Part shown: positions 21,341-30,985 of the stretch, one piece after another
Layout: each line of letters begins with the position of its first letter
How positions within the stretch are numbered: position 1 is the stretch's first letter
Assembly (NCBI GenBank): GCA_948440265.1
Contig: CAOJOK010000005.1
Span: 16,171-80,170, forward strand
Origin: an uncultured Clostridia bacterium
GTDB taxonomy: Bacteria > Bacillota > Clostridia > Christensenellales > Pumilibacteraceae
Direction of reading: 5' to 3'
DNA length: 64,000 bases
The notes under the pieces: generated by a model
Databases searched by the model: none
The model's input: the letters and a program-made list of their open reading frames with translations, nothing else
Told to the model about the DNA's origin: nothing
Made by a program: the position numbers and the translations under genes

Positions 21341-22524
21341 AAAAAGCAAAAGACAGATTGAATCCTGCCGTGTCGGGCATTAAGCCGAGCGGTATAAGAA
21401 AATTTTTCGACGTGGCGGCGGAAATTCCCGACGCCATATCTCTCGGTGTGGGCGAGCCTGATTTCGTTACGCCGTGGAGCGTGCGCAACGCCGCGATACG
21501 CTCTTTGCAGCGCGGCTATACTTCGTATACGTCAAACCGCGGACTTAAAGAACTGCGCGAGGAAATTGCCTACTATCTGTCGTCGAGATTCAATCTGCAC
21601 TATGATTTCGAAAAAGAGATTTTCGTCACCGTCGGTGCGAGCGAAGCGATAGACATAGCTTTGCGCACGCTGGTGACGCAGGGCGACGGAGTGCTGGTTC
21701 CCGACCCGTCGTACGTCAGTTATGTCCCGGGAATAACGCTTGCTGGCGGCGTGCCGCAGCCGATAAAGACCGAAGCGGCGGACGATTTCAAACTTACCGC
21801 AAGGGCGCTGGAAAGCGCCGTAACGGACAAGAGCCGCGTGCTCATCTTTCCGTATCCGAATAATCCCACGGGCGCCGTTATGGGCAAAAAGGAAATCGAC
21901 GAGATTGCAGCCGTCATAAAAAAGTACGACCTGACGGTTATATCGGACGAGATATACGCCGAATTGACGTACGGCGAAAGACACGTTTCTCTCTGCGCAA
22001 GCGACGGTATGAAAGAACGGAGCGTGGTTATAAGCGGCTTTTCCAAAGCCTTTGCTATGACGGGCTGGCGGCTTGGATATGTGGCGGCGCCGAAAGAGAT
22101 AAGCGAAGCAATGCTTAAAGTACATCAATACGTCATTATGTGCGCGCCCACGTTTTCCCAATACGCCGCGCTTTATGCGTTGCAGGAAGGACGTGCGGAC
22201 GGATACCGCGACATAGAGTATATGCGCGAGCAGTACGATATGCGGAGAAAATATCTCGTGTCGGGTTTCAACAGAATGGGCTTAAAGTGCTTCGAGCCGC
22301 GCGGCGCTTTCTACGCTTTTCCCTGCGTTGAGAGCACTGGCTTGAGCGGAGAGAGCTTTGCGGAAAGACTGCTGAAAGAAAAACACGTCGCCGTTGTGCC
22401 CGGCGACGCGTTCGGGGAGAGTGGTCGCGACTTTATCCGCTGTTCGTATGCCTGTTCGCTGTCACAGCTGAAAGAAGCGTTGGAAAGAATAGAGGAATTT
22501 ACTCGCGGGCTTGCAAGATGTTGA
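21337..22524 (+). CDS. PLP-dependent aminotransferase class I/II
   Basis: YPNNPTGAVM; VISGFSKAFAMTGWRLGY; GTGA start/stop overlap with the Lrp gene. Confidence 0.9.
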   Translation: MKKAKDRLNPAVSGIKPSGIRKFFDVAAEIPDAISLGVGEPDFVTPWSVRNAAIRSLQRGYTSYTSNRGLKELREEIAYYLSSRFNLHYDFEKEIFVTVGASEAIDIALRTLVTQGDGVLVPDPSYVSYVPGITLAGGVPQPIKTEAADDFKLTARALESAVTDKSRVLIFPYPNNPTGAVMGKKEIDEIAAVIKKYDLTVISDEIYAELTYGERHVSLCASDGMKERSVVISGFSKAFAMTGWRLGYVAAPKEISEAMLKVHQYVIMCAPTFSQYAALYALQEGRADGYRDIEYMREQYDMRRKYLVSGFNRMGLKCFEPRGAFYAFPCVESTGLSGESFAERLLKEKHVAVVPGDAFGESGRDFIRCSYACSLSQLKEALERIEEFTRGLARC

Positions 22525-22611
22525 CATTTGCGTCAAAAAAGTTTATACTGAAAAAGTGCGTTTTTAAAAGCGCGGCTAAATAAAAAATCAAAAATCGAGA
22601 GGTTTATAAAT

Positions 22612-23076
22612 ATGGCAGAAATCGTTTTTATGACGGCGGAAGGAAAGAAGAATTTGGAGGAACGCCTCGAATATCTCAAAGTGCACGGCAGAGCCGAAAT
22701 GGCGGAAAAGATTCGCGTTGCCCGTGAGTTCGGCGACCTTTCCGAAAATGCGGAGTATGATATAGCAAAAGACGAGCAGGCGAAAATGGAAGCCGAGATA
22801 ATAGAAATCGAAGCCAAACTCGCCAATGTTCAGATAATAGACGAAAAGACGCGCGGCGATAAAGTGGATATCGGCTGCAAGGTCAGAATCGCCGACGCGA
22901 AGGGTCGCGAAGACGAATATACGATTGTCGGCACGCACGAATCCAACCCTATGGAAAACCGCATAAGCAATGAATCTCCGATAGGCAAAGCAATGCTCGG
23001 CAAACGCAAGGGCGACGAGATTTTGGTAAAGACCGCGCGCGGAGAAGTTAGATATAAAATCATTAAGATAAACTGA
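22612..23076 (+). CDS. greA: Transcription elongation factor GreA
   Basis: REFGDLSENAEYDIAKDEQ; C-terminal NRISNESPIGKAMLGKRKGDEI. Confidence 0.93.
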   Translation: MAEIVFMTAEGKKNLEERLEYLKVHGRAEMAEKIRVAREFGDLSENAEYDIAKDEQAKMEAEIIEIEAKLANVQIIDEKTRGDKVDIGCKVRIADAKGREDEYTIVGTHESNPMENRISNESPIGKAMLGKRKGDEILVKTARGEVRYKIIKIN

Positions 23077-23089
23077 CGGGAGTTACGGT

Positions 23090-24583
23090 ATGGCGGAAGA
23101 AAAAACAGTTACAGCCGAACAGCAGCAGGACGAGGGGCAGATACGCGCCGTACGTCTGGCAAAGTTGGACGAGCTGGTTTCAAACGGACAAAATCCGTAC
23201 GAACAGACTCGATATGTGGCCACGCATAAATCGGCGGAGATTAAAGACAACGCGCAGAAGCTGGACGGGCAGACCGTCAAAATAGCAGGGCGCCTGATGT
23301 CCAAACGAATAATGGGCAAGGCGGGTTTTGCGCACGTTCTGGACGACGCGGGGCAGATACAGATATATTTGAAATCGGACAACCTCGGCGAACGCTATGC
23401 GGAAGTCAAACGCTATGATATAGGCGATATCGTGGGCGTGGAAGGCGAAGTGTTCACGACGCACAAGGGTGAAATTTCCGTTGCCGTGAAAGACATAATT
23501 CTGCTGTCCAAATCGCTTTTGCCGCTGCCCGAAAAATGGCACGGACTTAAAGACAACGATTTGAGATACCGTCAGCGCTATGTCGATTTGATTGCCAATC
23601 CCGACGTGCGCGAAGTGTTCAAGAAGCGCGCCAAAATTATAAGCGCGATAAGAAAGACTCTCGACGAGAGAGACTTTGTGGAAGTGGAAACGCCCATACT
23701 CAACACGATTGCAGGCGGTGCGGCGGCGCGTCCGTTCGTCACTCACCACAATACTCTCAATCTCGATATGTATATGCGCATTGCGCCCGAGCTCTATCTC
23801 AAAAGACTGATAGTCGGCGGACTGGACAGGGTGTACGAGTTGGGACGTATGTTCAGAAACGAAGGTATGGACGTCAAGCATAATCCCGAGTTCACTATGG
23901 TAGAGATGTATCAGGCGTATGCCGATTATTACGTGATGATGGAGCTGACGGAGCAGATTTACGAATCCGTGATAAAAGCTCTCGGTTGCGGAGAGAAGAT
24001 AGTATATCAGGGTACGGAACTGAATTTCAACCGCCCGTGGCAGCGTCTTACTATGAAAGACGCGGTCAAGAAATACGCAGGTCTCGACTTTTCGGGAATG
24101 GACTTCAAAAAGGCAAAAGCCGCGGCACAGAAAAAAGGCGTGGAGCTTGACGCGAAAGCCGACAGCGTGGGCAAGATATTGTACGCGACGTTCGACCAGC
24201 TTGTGGAAAAACAGCTCATACAGCCCACCTTTATTACGGAGTACCCCGTGGAAGTCAGTCCGCTTGCAAAGCGCGACAAAGACAATCCCGAAATGACGCA
24301 CCGTTTCGAAGTGTTTATGAACGGTATGGAAATGGGCAACGCTTATTCGGAGCTTAACGACCCCATAGACCAAAAGGCGCGTTTCGAAGCGCAGGCAAAG
24401 CTCAAAAAAGCAGGCGACGAAGAAGCGCAGGACGCGGACTATGATTTCGTGACGGCGCTTGAATACGGTATGCCGCCGACGGGCGGTCTCGGACTCGGCG
24501 TGGACCGTATGGTAATGCTGTTTACCGATTGCGCGTCCATACGCGACGTGCTTCTGTTCCCGACGATGAAGCCGAAAAAGTGA
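23090..24583 (+). CDS. lysS: Lysyl-tRNA synthetase class II
   Basis: RPFVTHHNTLNLDMYMRIAPELYLKRL; GGLGLGVDRMVMLFT. Confidence 0.94.
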   Translation: MAEEKTVTAEQQQDEGQIRAVRLAKLDELVSNGQNPYEQTRYVATHKSAEIKDNAQKLDGQTVKIAGRLMSKRIMGKAGFAHVLDDAGQIQIYLKSDNLGERYAEVKRYDIGDIVGVEGEVFTTHKGEISVAVKDIILLSKSLLPLPEKWHGLKDNDLRYRQRYVDLIANPDVREVFKKRAKIISAIRKTLDERDFVEVETPILNTIAGGAAARPFVTHHNTLNLDMYMRIAPELYLKRLIVGGLDRVYELGRMFRNEGMDVKHNPEFTMVEMYQAYADYYVMMELTEQIYESVIKALGCGEKIVYQGTELNFNRPWQRLTMKDAVKKYAGLDFSGMDFKKAKAAAQKKGVELDAKADSVGKILYATFDQLVEKQLIQPTFITEYPVEVSPLAKRDKDNPEMTHRFEVFMNGMEMGNAYSELNDPIDQKARFEAQAKLKKAGDEEAQDADYDFVTALEYGMPPTGGLGLGVDRMVMLFTDCASIRDVLLFPTMKPKK

Positions 24584-25605
24584 GCATAGAATCCAAACTG
24601 AAAGAATATGCCGCTCTCGAAAAAAAACGCTGGCATACTCCGGGGCATAAGGGATGTCTTGATGCTCTTGATTTGACGGAGATAGGTCAAGACGGCGAAA
24701 TTTTTCCGTCAGACGCCGTCGAGATTGCACAGCGCCGCGCCGCACAGTTTTACGGCGCAAGGCATTGCCGCTTTCTCGTGAACGGTTCCAGCGGCGGAAT
24801 AAAAGCCGCGGTGCTGGCTTGCGGCGGAGATATAATAGCGCCTAAAAACAGACACCGCTGTGTGGACGAGGGCGCACGCTTGGGCGGAGTAAAAGTATTC
24901 GATATAGAAAGCGAAATGCTTTCCGACGGACTTTATGCGCCGCCGACTGCGGAAGAAGTCTCGGCGGCTATGGAAAAGCATAAAAGCGCAAAAGCCGTCG
25001 TGATTGTCAGCCCCGATTATTACGGCGTTACCGCCTGCACGGAAATAACAAAAGCCGTTCATTCGGCAGGTAAACTTCTGATTGCCGATTCTGCGCACGG
25101 AGCGCATTTTGCCGCCCGCCCCGACCTTTTTCCGAAAGGGTTTGCTTCGGTCGCGGACTTCTGCGTGATGAGCGCGCACAAGACGATGAACGCATACACG
25201 CAGAGTTCATATATGTGCATAAACAACGACGACGTATTAGAGAGCGCGGACGAGTGTCTGAAACTGCTGGGGACGACAAGTCCGTCGTATATTCTGCTCG
25301 CCGGATTGGAAAACGCAATCGACTATGCCGAAAAAAACGCGGATAGATATGACGCGTTAAAGACGGCGGCGGAAGAATTCAAAAAGACAATAGTCTGCCG
25401 CAGAAGCGACGATTTCACGCGTATCGTCGTGGACGCCGCGGCGTACGGATTGACGGGACGCGGGCTTTTCGAAAGGCTGTATGAAAACGGGCATACGGCG
25501 GAAATGTTCGATAACAGGTTTGCGGTGTTCATAGAGACGCTTGCGGACAGCCCCGAAGACATAGGCAGATTGAAAGAAAGTATTTTGAGGGTAACGAAAC
25601 GATGA
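24580..25605 (+). CDS. Orn/Lys/Arg decarboxylase major-domain protein
   Basis: HTPGHKG; SAHKTMNAYTQSSYM PLP-lysine motif; GTGA overlap with lysS. Confidence 0.85.
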   Translation: MSIESKLKEYAALEKKRWHTPGHKGCLDALDLTEIGQDGEIFPSDAVEIAQRRAAQFYGARHCRFLVNGSSGGIKAAVLACGGDIIAPKNRHRCVDEGARLGGVKVFDIESEMLSDGLYAPPTAEEVSAAMEKHKSAKAVVIVSPDYYGVTACTEITKAVHSAGKLLIADSAHGAHFAARPDLFPKGFASVADFCVMSAHKTMNAYTQSSYMCINNDDVLESADECLKLLGTTSPSYILLAGLENAIDYAEKNADRYDALKTAAEEFKKTIVCRRSDDFTRIVVDAAAYGLTGRGLFERLYENGHTAEMFDNRFAVFIETLADSPEDIGRLKESILRVTKR

Positions 25606-26228
25606 ACGGTAAATTCGTAACGGTGGAAGGTTGCGACGGAGTGGGAAAGTCCACACAGGTGCGGCTTTTGAAAGAGAGATTGGAGCGTGAAGGCATAGAC
25701 GCTGTTTTCACGCGCGAGCCGGGCGGTACGCCGATTGCCGAAAAGATACGCGGCATAATTCTCGATTCGGACAACTCCGAAATGGACGGACTGACCGAAT
25801 TGTTTTTGTACGAAGCGTCGCGCCGTCAGCATACGAAAGAGATAATCGAGCCTGCTTTGAGCAAAGGCAAGCTTGTCATTTGCGACCGCTATATAGATTC
25901 CACACTTGCCTATCAAGGCTACGGCAGGGGCTTGAATGTCGATATGATACGCAAGCTCAACGAGTGGGCAATGGGCGATGTGAAAATCGATTTGACGCTG
26001 TTTTTAAACGTGTCGTCGGAAGAAGGGTTTTCGAGAAAGGGCGGCGCAAGCCGAGAGGACAGACTGGAAAAAGAAAAGTCGGAGTTTTACGAGCGCATAT
26101 ACGACGGATTTTTGCGGATAGCGGAAAAAGAGAAAAGGTTTAAAAAAATCGACGCGTCGGGGGATAAGTTCTCCACGCACGAAAAACTGTATGCATATTT
26201 GAAAGACAACGGATATTTAAACCTATAG
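25602..26228 (+). CDS. tmk: Thymidylate kinase
   Basis: VEGCDGVGKSTQV; FTREPGGTPIAEKIR; DRYIDSTLAYQGYGRGL. Confidence 0.93.
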   Translation: MNGKFVTVEGCDGVGKSTQVRLLKERLEREGIDAVFTREPGGTPIAEKIRGIILDSDNSEMDGLTELFLYEASRRQHTKEIIEPALSKGKLVICDRYIDSTLAYQGYGRGLNVDMIRKLNEWAMGDVKIDLTLFLNVSSEEGFSRKGGASREDRLEKEKSEFYERIYDGFLRIAEKEKRFKKIDASGDKFSTHEKLYAYLKDNGYLNL

Positions 26229-26245
26229 CGGAGAAACAGAGAACA

Positions 26246-27205
26246 GTGAAGAAGCACGCCGATTTCATTCAGCGCAGCACAGCGTATAAAACCCTGCTGA
26301 AAGACGTGAAGAACAACGCTCTTTCGCACGCCTACCTTCTGTTAAGCGAAGACAGGCTTTCTCTCGATTTGCTTACGGAACTGTTTTTGCAGGCGGCGGC
26401 AGGGGGAGAAATCGATTCTCCGCGCGCAAAGGCAGTGGAGGCCGGCACTCTTGCCGACATAATTTTTCTGCCCGAAGACGGCGATAAGGTGACTGTTAAA
26501 GACATAAACTTTTTGACGGAGACGTCGTACATAACGCCGACCGAGCTGGATAAAAAGTTTTATGTCATAAACTACGGCGAGACGATGAACGAAGCGAGCC
26601 AGAATAAACTGCTGAAAACTTTGGAAGAGCCGCCCAGCGTGTCGGTCATAATCATAAAGGCGGCAAGTGCGGAAAAACTGCTGCCCACAGTCAAGTCTCG
26701 GTGCAGAAAAGTGGAGCTTGCGCCGCACAGCGAAAGCTTGCTCAAAGACGAACTGAAGAAGTATTATCCCGACGACGAAAATCTTTTTTTGGCGGTAAAC
26801 GCTTGCCGCGGTTCGCTTCAAAGAGCAGTCGAATTTATCACACAGCCGCAGTATTTCAAACTGATGAAGATAGCGGAAGAAGTTTTGACGCGAATGGACA
26901 AGAGCGGCGGCATAGCGGAGTTTTCTTTCAAGCTGTACGACTACCGCGAATCGCTTTCGGATATAATAGATTTTATCGAACTGATTTTAATGTCGGCAAT
27001 GAAGATAAACGGCGGCGCGGCGGTTTCGGGCGACTTTCCGTATGATGCGGCTTTGGTCGCAGAAAGGTATCCGATAAACGCGGCGCTGAAAGAAATCGAT
27101 GTTTTGACGAGAGCGAGAAAACGTCTGGCGCTTAACGGAAATGCCGCTGCGGTTATAGACGAACTGCTTTTTTCGATTTTGGAGGTAAGAGCTAAATGGA
27201 AGTAA
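26246..27205 (+). CDS. holB: DNA polymerase III delta' subunit-like
   Basis: NYGETMNEASQNKLLKTLEEPPSVSVIIIKAASAEKLLPTVKSRCRKVEL; tmk-holB-ricT order. Confidence 0.82.
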   Translation: MKKHADFIQRSTAYKTLLKDVKNNALSHAYLLLSEDRLSLDLLTELFLQAAAGGEIDSPRAKAVEAGTLADIIFLPEDGDKVTVKDINFLTETSYITPTELDKKFYVINYGETMNEASQNKLLKTLEEPPSVSVIIIKAASAEKLLPTVKSRCRKVELAPHSESLLKDELKKYYPDDENLFLAVNACRGSLQRAVEFITQPQYFKLMKIAEEVLTRMDKSGGIAEFSFKLYDYRESLSDIIDFIELILMSAMKINGGAAVSGDFPYDAALVAERYPINAALKEIDVLTRARKRLALNGNAAAVIDELLFSILEVRAKWK

Positions 27206-28074
27206 TAGGTGTTAAATTCGATAAATCGCCGAAAGTATATTATTTTGCGGCGCAGGATAACGTCGATTATAAGGTGGGCGCGCTTGTCATAACGGAAACG
27301 TCGAGAGGAGTGGAGCCTGCCCGTATCGTTATGGGGCGCACGGACGTGAGCGCGGATAAAGTGGTACAACCGCTGAAACCGATATTGCGCTTTGCCACCG
27401 ACGACGACTTGAAGAAGATAGCGCAAAATGCGGAAAAACGCCCCGAAGCTCTTTCAACGGTACGCGAAAAGGTGGAAAAGAGCGGTCTGAAAATGAAGGT
27501 AATTGACGTCGAGTTCACGCTGGACGGGCTCAAACTCATCGTGTACTTCACTGCGGAATCGCGAGTGGATTTCAGAGAGCTCGTGCGCGACCTTGCAAGC
27601 ATTTTCCATTTGAGAATAGAACTGCGTCAGGTCGGAGCAAGAGACGAGTGCCGAATGAAGGGCGGCGTCGCTCCTTGCGGCAGAGCGTGCTGTTGCAGCG
27701 ACTATATTTCCGATTTCGCCCACGTCACGATTAAAATGGCAAAGAACCAGAATCTTTCTCTGAATCCCGGAAAAATCAGCGGGCTGTGCGGACGGCTTAT
27801 GTGCTGTTTGAGCTATGAAAACGATTTCTACGCCGAAGTAAACAAGAAAATGCCGAAACTCGGGAGTACGGTTCATCTCACCGACGGCAGGGAGGGCGTC
27901 TGCGTATCCATAAATCAGCTTAAAGAAACCGTGCGCGTGAAAATAGACGTAAACGATTCGATTGAGTTCGTTGACGTGTCTTTGAAAGAGATTGCCAAAA
28001 AGGGCGGCGGCGCGCTTGCCGACGACATTGACGCGGAAAAAATCGACGACGAATTAAAGGACTTGCTCGATTGA
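27196..28074 (+). CDS. ricT: PSP1 domain protein (RicT/YaaT family)
   Basis: ARDECRMKGGVAPCGRACCCSDYISDFAHVTIKMAKNQNLSLNPGKISGLCGRLMCCL. Confidence 0.88.
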   Translation: MEVIGVKFDKSPKVYYFAAQDNVDYKVGALVITETSRGVEPARIVMGRTDVSADKVVQPLKPILRFATDDDLKKIAQNAEKRPEALSTVREKVEKSGLKMKVIDVEFTLDGLKLIVYFTAESRVDFRELVRDLASIFHLRIELRQVGARDECRMKGGVAPCGRACCCSDYISDFAHVTIKMAKNQNLSLNPGKISGLCGRLMCCLSYENDFYAEVNKKMPKLGSTVHLTDGREGVCVSINQLKETVRVKIDVNDSIEFVDVSLKEIAKKGGGALADDIDAEKIDDELKDLLD

Positions 28075-28162
28075 AAAAGTCGTCATAAACGCTTGCTTTA
28101 CCTGCGTAATATATGATATAATATGACTAACGCAAATTATAAACAAAAAGGAGTGTACTAAA

Positions 28163-28333
28163 ATGGCACATAAAATCAGTGACGAATGCATCAGCTGCGG
28201 TTCCTGTGAGTCGCAGTGTCCCGTAAACGCAATCAGCCAGGGCGATGACCACTATCAAATCAATGCAGACGAGTGCATCGACTGCGGCGCTTGCGCGGCT
28301 CAATGCCCGGTAGGCGCAATCTCGGAAGAATAA
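28163..28333 (+). CDS. 2[4Fe-4S] ferredoxin
   Basis: MAHKISDECISCGSCESQCPVNAISQ...ADECIDCGACAAQCPVGAISEE; two CxxCxxCxxxCP motifs (absent from ORF track as short). Confidence 0.93.
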   Translation: MAHKISDECISCGSCESQCPVNAISQGDDHYQINADECIDCGACAAQCPVGAISEE

Positions 28334-28363
28334 TTCCGACCCTATTAAATGAACTAACAAAAA

Positions 28364-28400
28364 AATATCACGAGCCACTCGTGATATTTTTTATTTGCTT
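28364..28400 (+). terminator. Rho-independent terminator
   Basis: AAATATCACGAG-CCA-CTCGTGATATTTTTT. Confidence 0.8.
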
Positions 28401-28435
28401 TCAGATTATTTTTCACACGGCTTTTTTATAAGCAA

Positions 28436-29035
28436 TCAGCTTATTTCGCGCATACGCTGTTCGAGCAGCGGGCGTTCGTCGGTTTTGATTTTGGAAATGT
28501 GCGACAAAAGCAGCGCCGTCATTTTCTTGTTAAGCACGATTTTCTTGTCCGAGCTCTTTTTCAGCACTTCGATAAATACGCGTTCTATGAGCGACTTCAT
28601 ATACTGTCCGAAAGTTATTCCCATAGCGTCGTTTTTGGCAACGCACTTGAAAATTTCGTCGCATATCGCAATCTTATTCGCGACTGCCGCGTCCACGGCA
28701 ACGTCGAAAAACACTCCGCTTGCCGTATTCGGCGAATACTTGAATGCGGCGTTTCTTATGTTCGGCACTTCCGTAATTGCCTTAACTGCTCTGCGCGCGT
28801 CCTTTTTCGCAAACAGGGCATAAATTTTATCTCCGAATATCTCTCCGATTTTTCCGTCGTCGGCGATGTTGCCTTCCTTTTCGATTGTGAGATATTCCCA
28901 TACGTCGAGCGCAAGATTATAGTCGAGCTCCAAAAAACCTTTGACGGAAGTCAAAAGCTCTTTTTCCTGTGTGAGCACGTCCAGTCTGGACAGCGACGCA
29001 AATTGTTTCAAAAACTTCAACTGTTTGGCATTCAT
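28436..29035 (-). CDS. Hypothetical protein
   Basis: 199-aa ORF with TM-free alpha-helical composition; RBS present. Confidence 0.55.
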   Translation of the reverse strand: MNAKQLKFLKQFASLSRLDVLTQEKELLTSVKGFLELDYNLALDVWEYLTIEKEGNIADDGKIGEIFGDKIYALFAKKDARRAVKAITEVPNIRNAAFKYSPNTASGVFFDVAVDAAVANKIAICDEIFKCVAKNDAMGITFGQYMKSLIERVFIEVLKKSSDKKIVLNKKMTALLLSHISKIKTDERPLLEQRMREIS

Positions 29036-29243
29036 TATAGTTTCCTCCGCAGTAGCTATACTATATTTTATTACGATATTTATTATAACAAAATTCGCGG
29101 AAAAATGCTATAAAAATAACCGTTGTTTTCAAAATTTTTTCCTAAATTCTCTTGAAAAGTCAAGTAAATAAATAGAATTTTTGGAAAAATATTTTCAATA
29201 AAACAAAAGACTGCTGAAAGATAGGCTCTCGGCAGTCTTGTAT

Positions 29244-29275
29244 ATTTTTATGTTCATTGCAATGAACATAAAAAT
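29244..29275. repeat. 32-bp perfect palindrome at element edge
   Basis: ATTTTTATGTTCATTG/CAATGAACATAAAAAT, no loop. Confidence 0.9.
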
Positions 29276-29359
29276 TTCGCGCTATTCCGCAATGTTCAAA
29301 ATATCTTTGTATGCAAAAATAGCCCGTCTTACGACAGCATATTTGAAAGTATATTTCAA

Positions 29360-30442
29360 TTACTGCAACTTTGCAATTTCTTCGTCAAATTTTTCCGCCG
29401 AAGTAGCATAATCGAATATTTCGCGGGGATAAGCATTGACCCAATCTTCGACGGCTTTCACGTCCTGTATGCTAATTTTGGATATATCTGTGCCTTTCGG
29501 AATAAGCCGCCGTATTTCACGGTTTAACCGTTCGTTACTGCCGCGCTCGCAAGAGCAGTACGGGTGACAGTAATATACAGATAAGCGTTTACCGCGAAAT
29601 ATAGACCGTTCTATGGCTTTACTGTCGGAAAACTCCGAGCCGTTATCCACTGTTATTGTTTTAAAGACCTTCCGAAACATTGCACCATATCTTCGTTCAA
29701 GCACATTCAAACAATGTATAACGCTTTCCGCCTTACGATTCGGCATACGAAAGATAATCTCTTGTCGCGTCAATCTTTCCGTAAGAACAAGCAGCGTCGA
29801 TAGGGTAGAACCGACTACACAGTCCATTTCCCAATGCCCGAAAGAATTGCGCTTTGCAATTTCATTCGGACGTTTTTCAATGCTTACACCTTTCGGCGGA
29901 CGCTTTGCAACGATTTTTCTATAACGCCTCGGGCGCAAATTCAACGCTTTAAGCGAAATATTCATAAACAACCCTTGCTCTATGTATCGATACATAGTCG
30001 TTTTACTTATATTCGTCCGAAATAACCGTTTCCGCTTTATTTCGCCGAGAACAGCACAAGGCGAAAGCCTATCTGTCAAAACACGTTTTTCCACATAGCG
30101 GACAAAACCCCAATCGTTTCCGAGTTTAAGGGGCGCACCGTGCGACGACATATTGAACCGGTATCTGTCTTCGGCTATATTCGGGCTGTATGCCGTTACT
30201 TGCTTATAGTGTCTTTCGCCTATCCAATCAGTATAACTATATTCTTTTTGCGTACACTTGCCGCGATTTATTTCATTATAAATCGTCGAAAGACATACGC
30301 CGAGTTTTTTGGCTATTCTTTGTTTATGCAGCCCAACACGCAAACACGCTTCTAACTGTAACCGCTGCGTGTATGTCAAATTTCTTGCACCTTTTCTTCT
30401 CATTTCAAACACCGTCCTTTTCCGTAATTGTTTTTTTGTCAA
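29360..30442 (-). CDS. IS30 family transposase
   Basis: MTKKQLRKRTVFEMRRKGARNLTYTQRLQLEACLRVGLHKQRIAKKLGVCLSTIYNEINRG; GHWEMDCVVGS (D), TVDNGSEFSD (D), CHPYCSCERGSNERLNREIRRLIPKGTD (E). Confidence 0.93.
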   Translation of the reverse strand: MTKKQLRKRTVFEMRRKGARNLTYTQRLQLEACLRVGLHKQRIAKKLGVCLSTIYNEINRGKCTQKEYSYTDWIGERHYKQVTAYSPNIAEDRYRFNMSSHGAPLKLGNDWGFVRYVEKRVLTDRLSPCAVLGEIKRKRLFRTNISKTTMYRYIEQGLFMNISLKALNLRPRRYRKIVAKRPPKGVSIEKRPNEIAKRNSFGHWEMDCVVGSTLSTLLVLTERLTRQEIIFRMPNRKAESVIHCLNVLERRYGAMFRKVFKTITVDNGSEFSDSKAIERSIFRGKRLSVYYCHPYCSCERGSNERLNREIRRLIPKGTDISKISIQDVKAVEDWVNAYPREIFDYATSAEKFDEEIAKLQ

Positions 30443-30471
30443 AATAAAGTATATCTTTTCTGCCGTTTACT

Positions 30472-30755
30472 TGCAAGCAGTCAAGTGCCTTTCGCGGCAT
30501 AAACCGCTTCGCTATTTATTCCACGAACACTTGACTGCTTGCATTTAAAGCCGTGCTTTTCGCCTTGCCGAAAGCAACTCAAAACGGATAAACCCTTTCG
30601 GGTTGCTTTCGGCGGCTCATTTTACGGCTTTAAACCGTTCACTTTCTCGTCACTTACCGTTTCTTTCTTTGCCTCTTGCAATCTAAAACGGATAAACCAC
30701 CCCACAAAATTAGTCTACCTTGATTGCAGAGAGCATTACACGCCCCCTTGTACTA
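30472..30755. repeat. Structured noncoding region, copy A (nested hairpins)
   Basis: Stems 30472-30487/30528-30543 (16 bp), 30544-30554/30624-30634 (11 bp), 30567-30578/30602-30613 (12 bp); homologous to copy B at 41032-41331. Confidence 0.85.
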
Positions 30756-30815
30756 AACAAGTCGGCTCGCTGACGCTCGCCGAGTCCAAGGGGGCGTGTA
30801 ACGCTCGCGCCGCGC
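30734..30815. repeat. GC-rich long hairpin next to copy A
   Basis: GCaTTACACGCCCCCTTG ... CAAGGGGGCGTGTAAcGC, 15 bp perfect plus 2 bp after a mismatch. Confidence 0.8.
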
Positions 30816-30985
30816 TCGCCGCGACGGCGGCAAAACGGCGGCAATTTCGCGCTAAACCGCTTGCGAACCTTGCCGCTCGTGCGTTTTGCTTTTGTCGCTT
30901 TCCTCGCTTTTTCGGCTTTTTTTAACGCCGAAAAGCACCTATAAAAACAGGTGCAAGACAAACAGAGTATGTTTTTGTTTATAAA

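Noticed and set aside
29281-30470. Stand-alone IS30 insertion with terminal inverted repeats
   Set aside because: No convincing terminal inverted repeats were found flanking the transposase by eye, so it is treated as part of the larger element, not a discrete IS.
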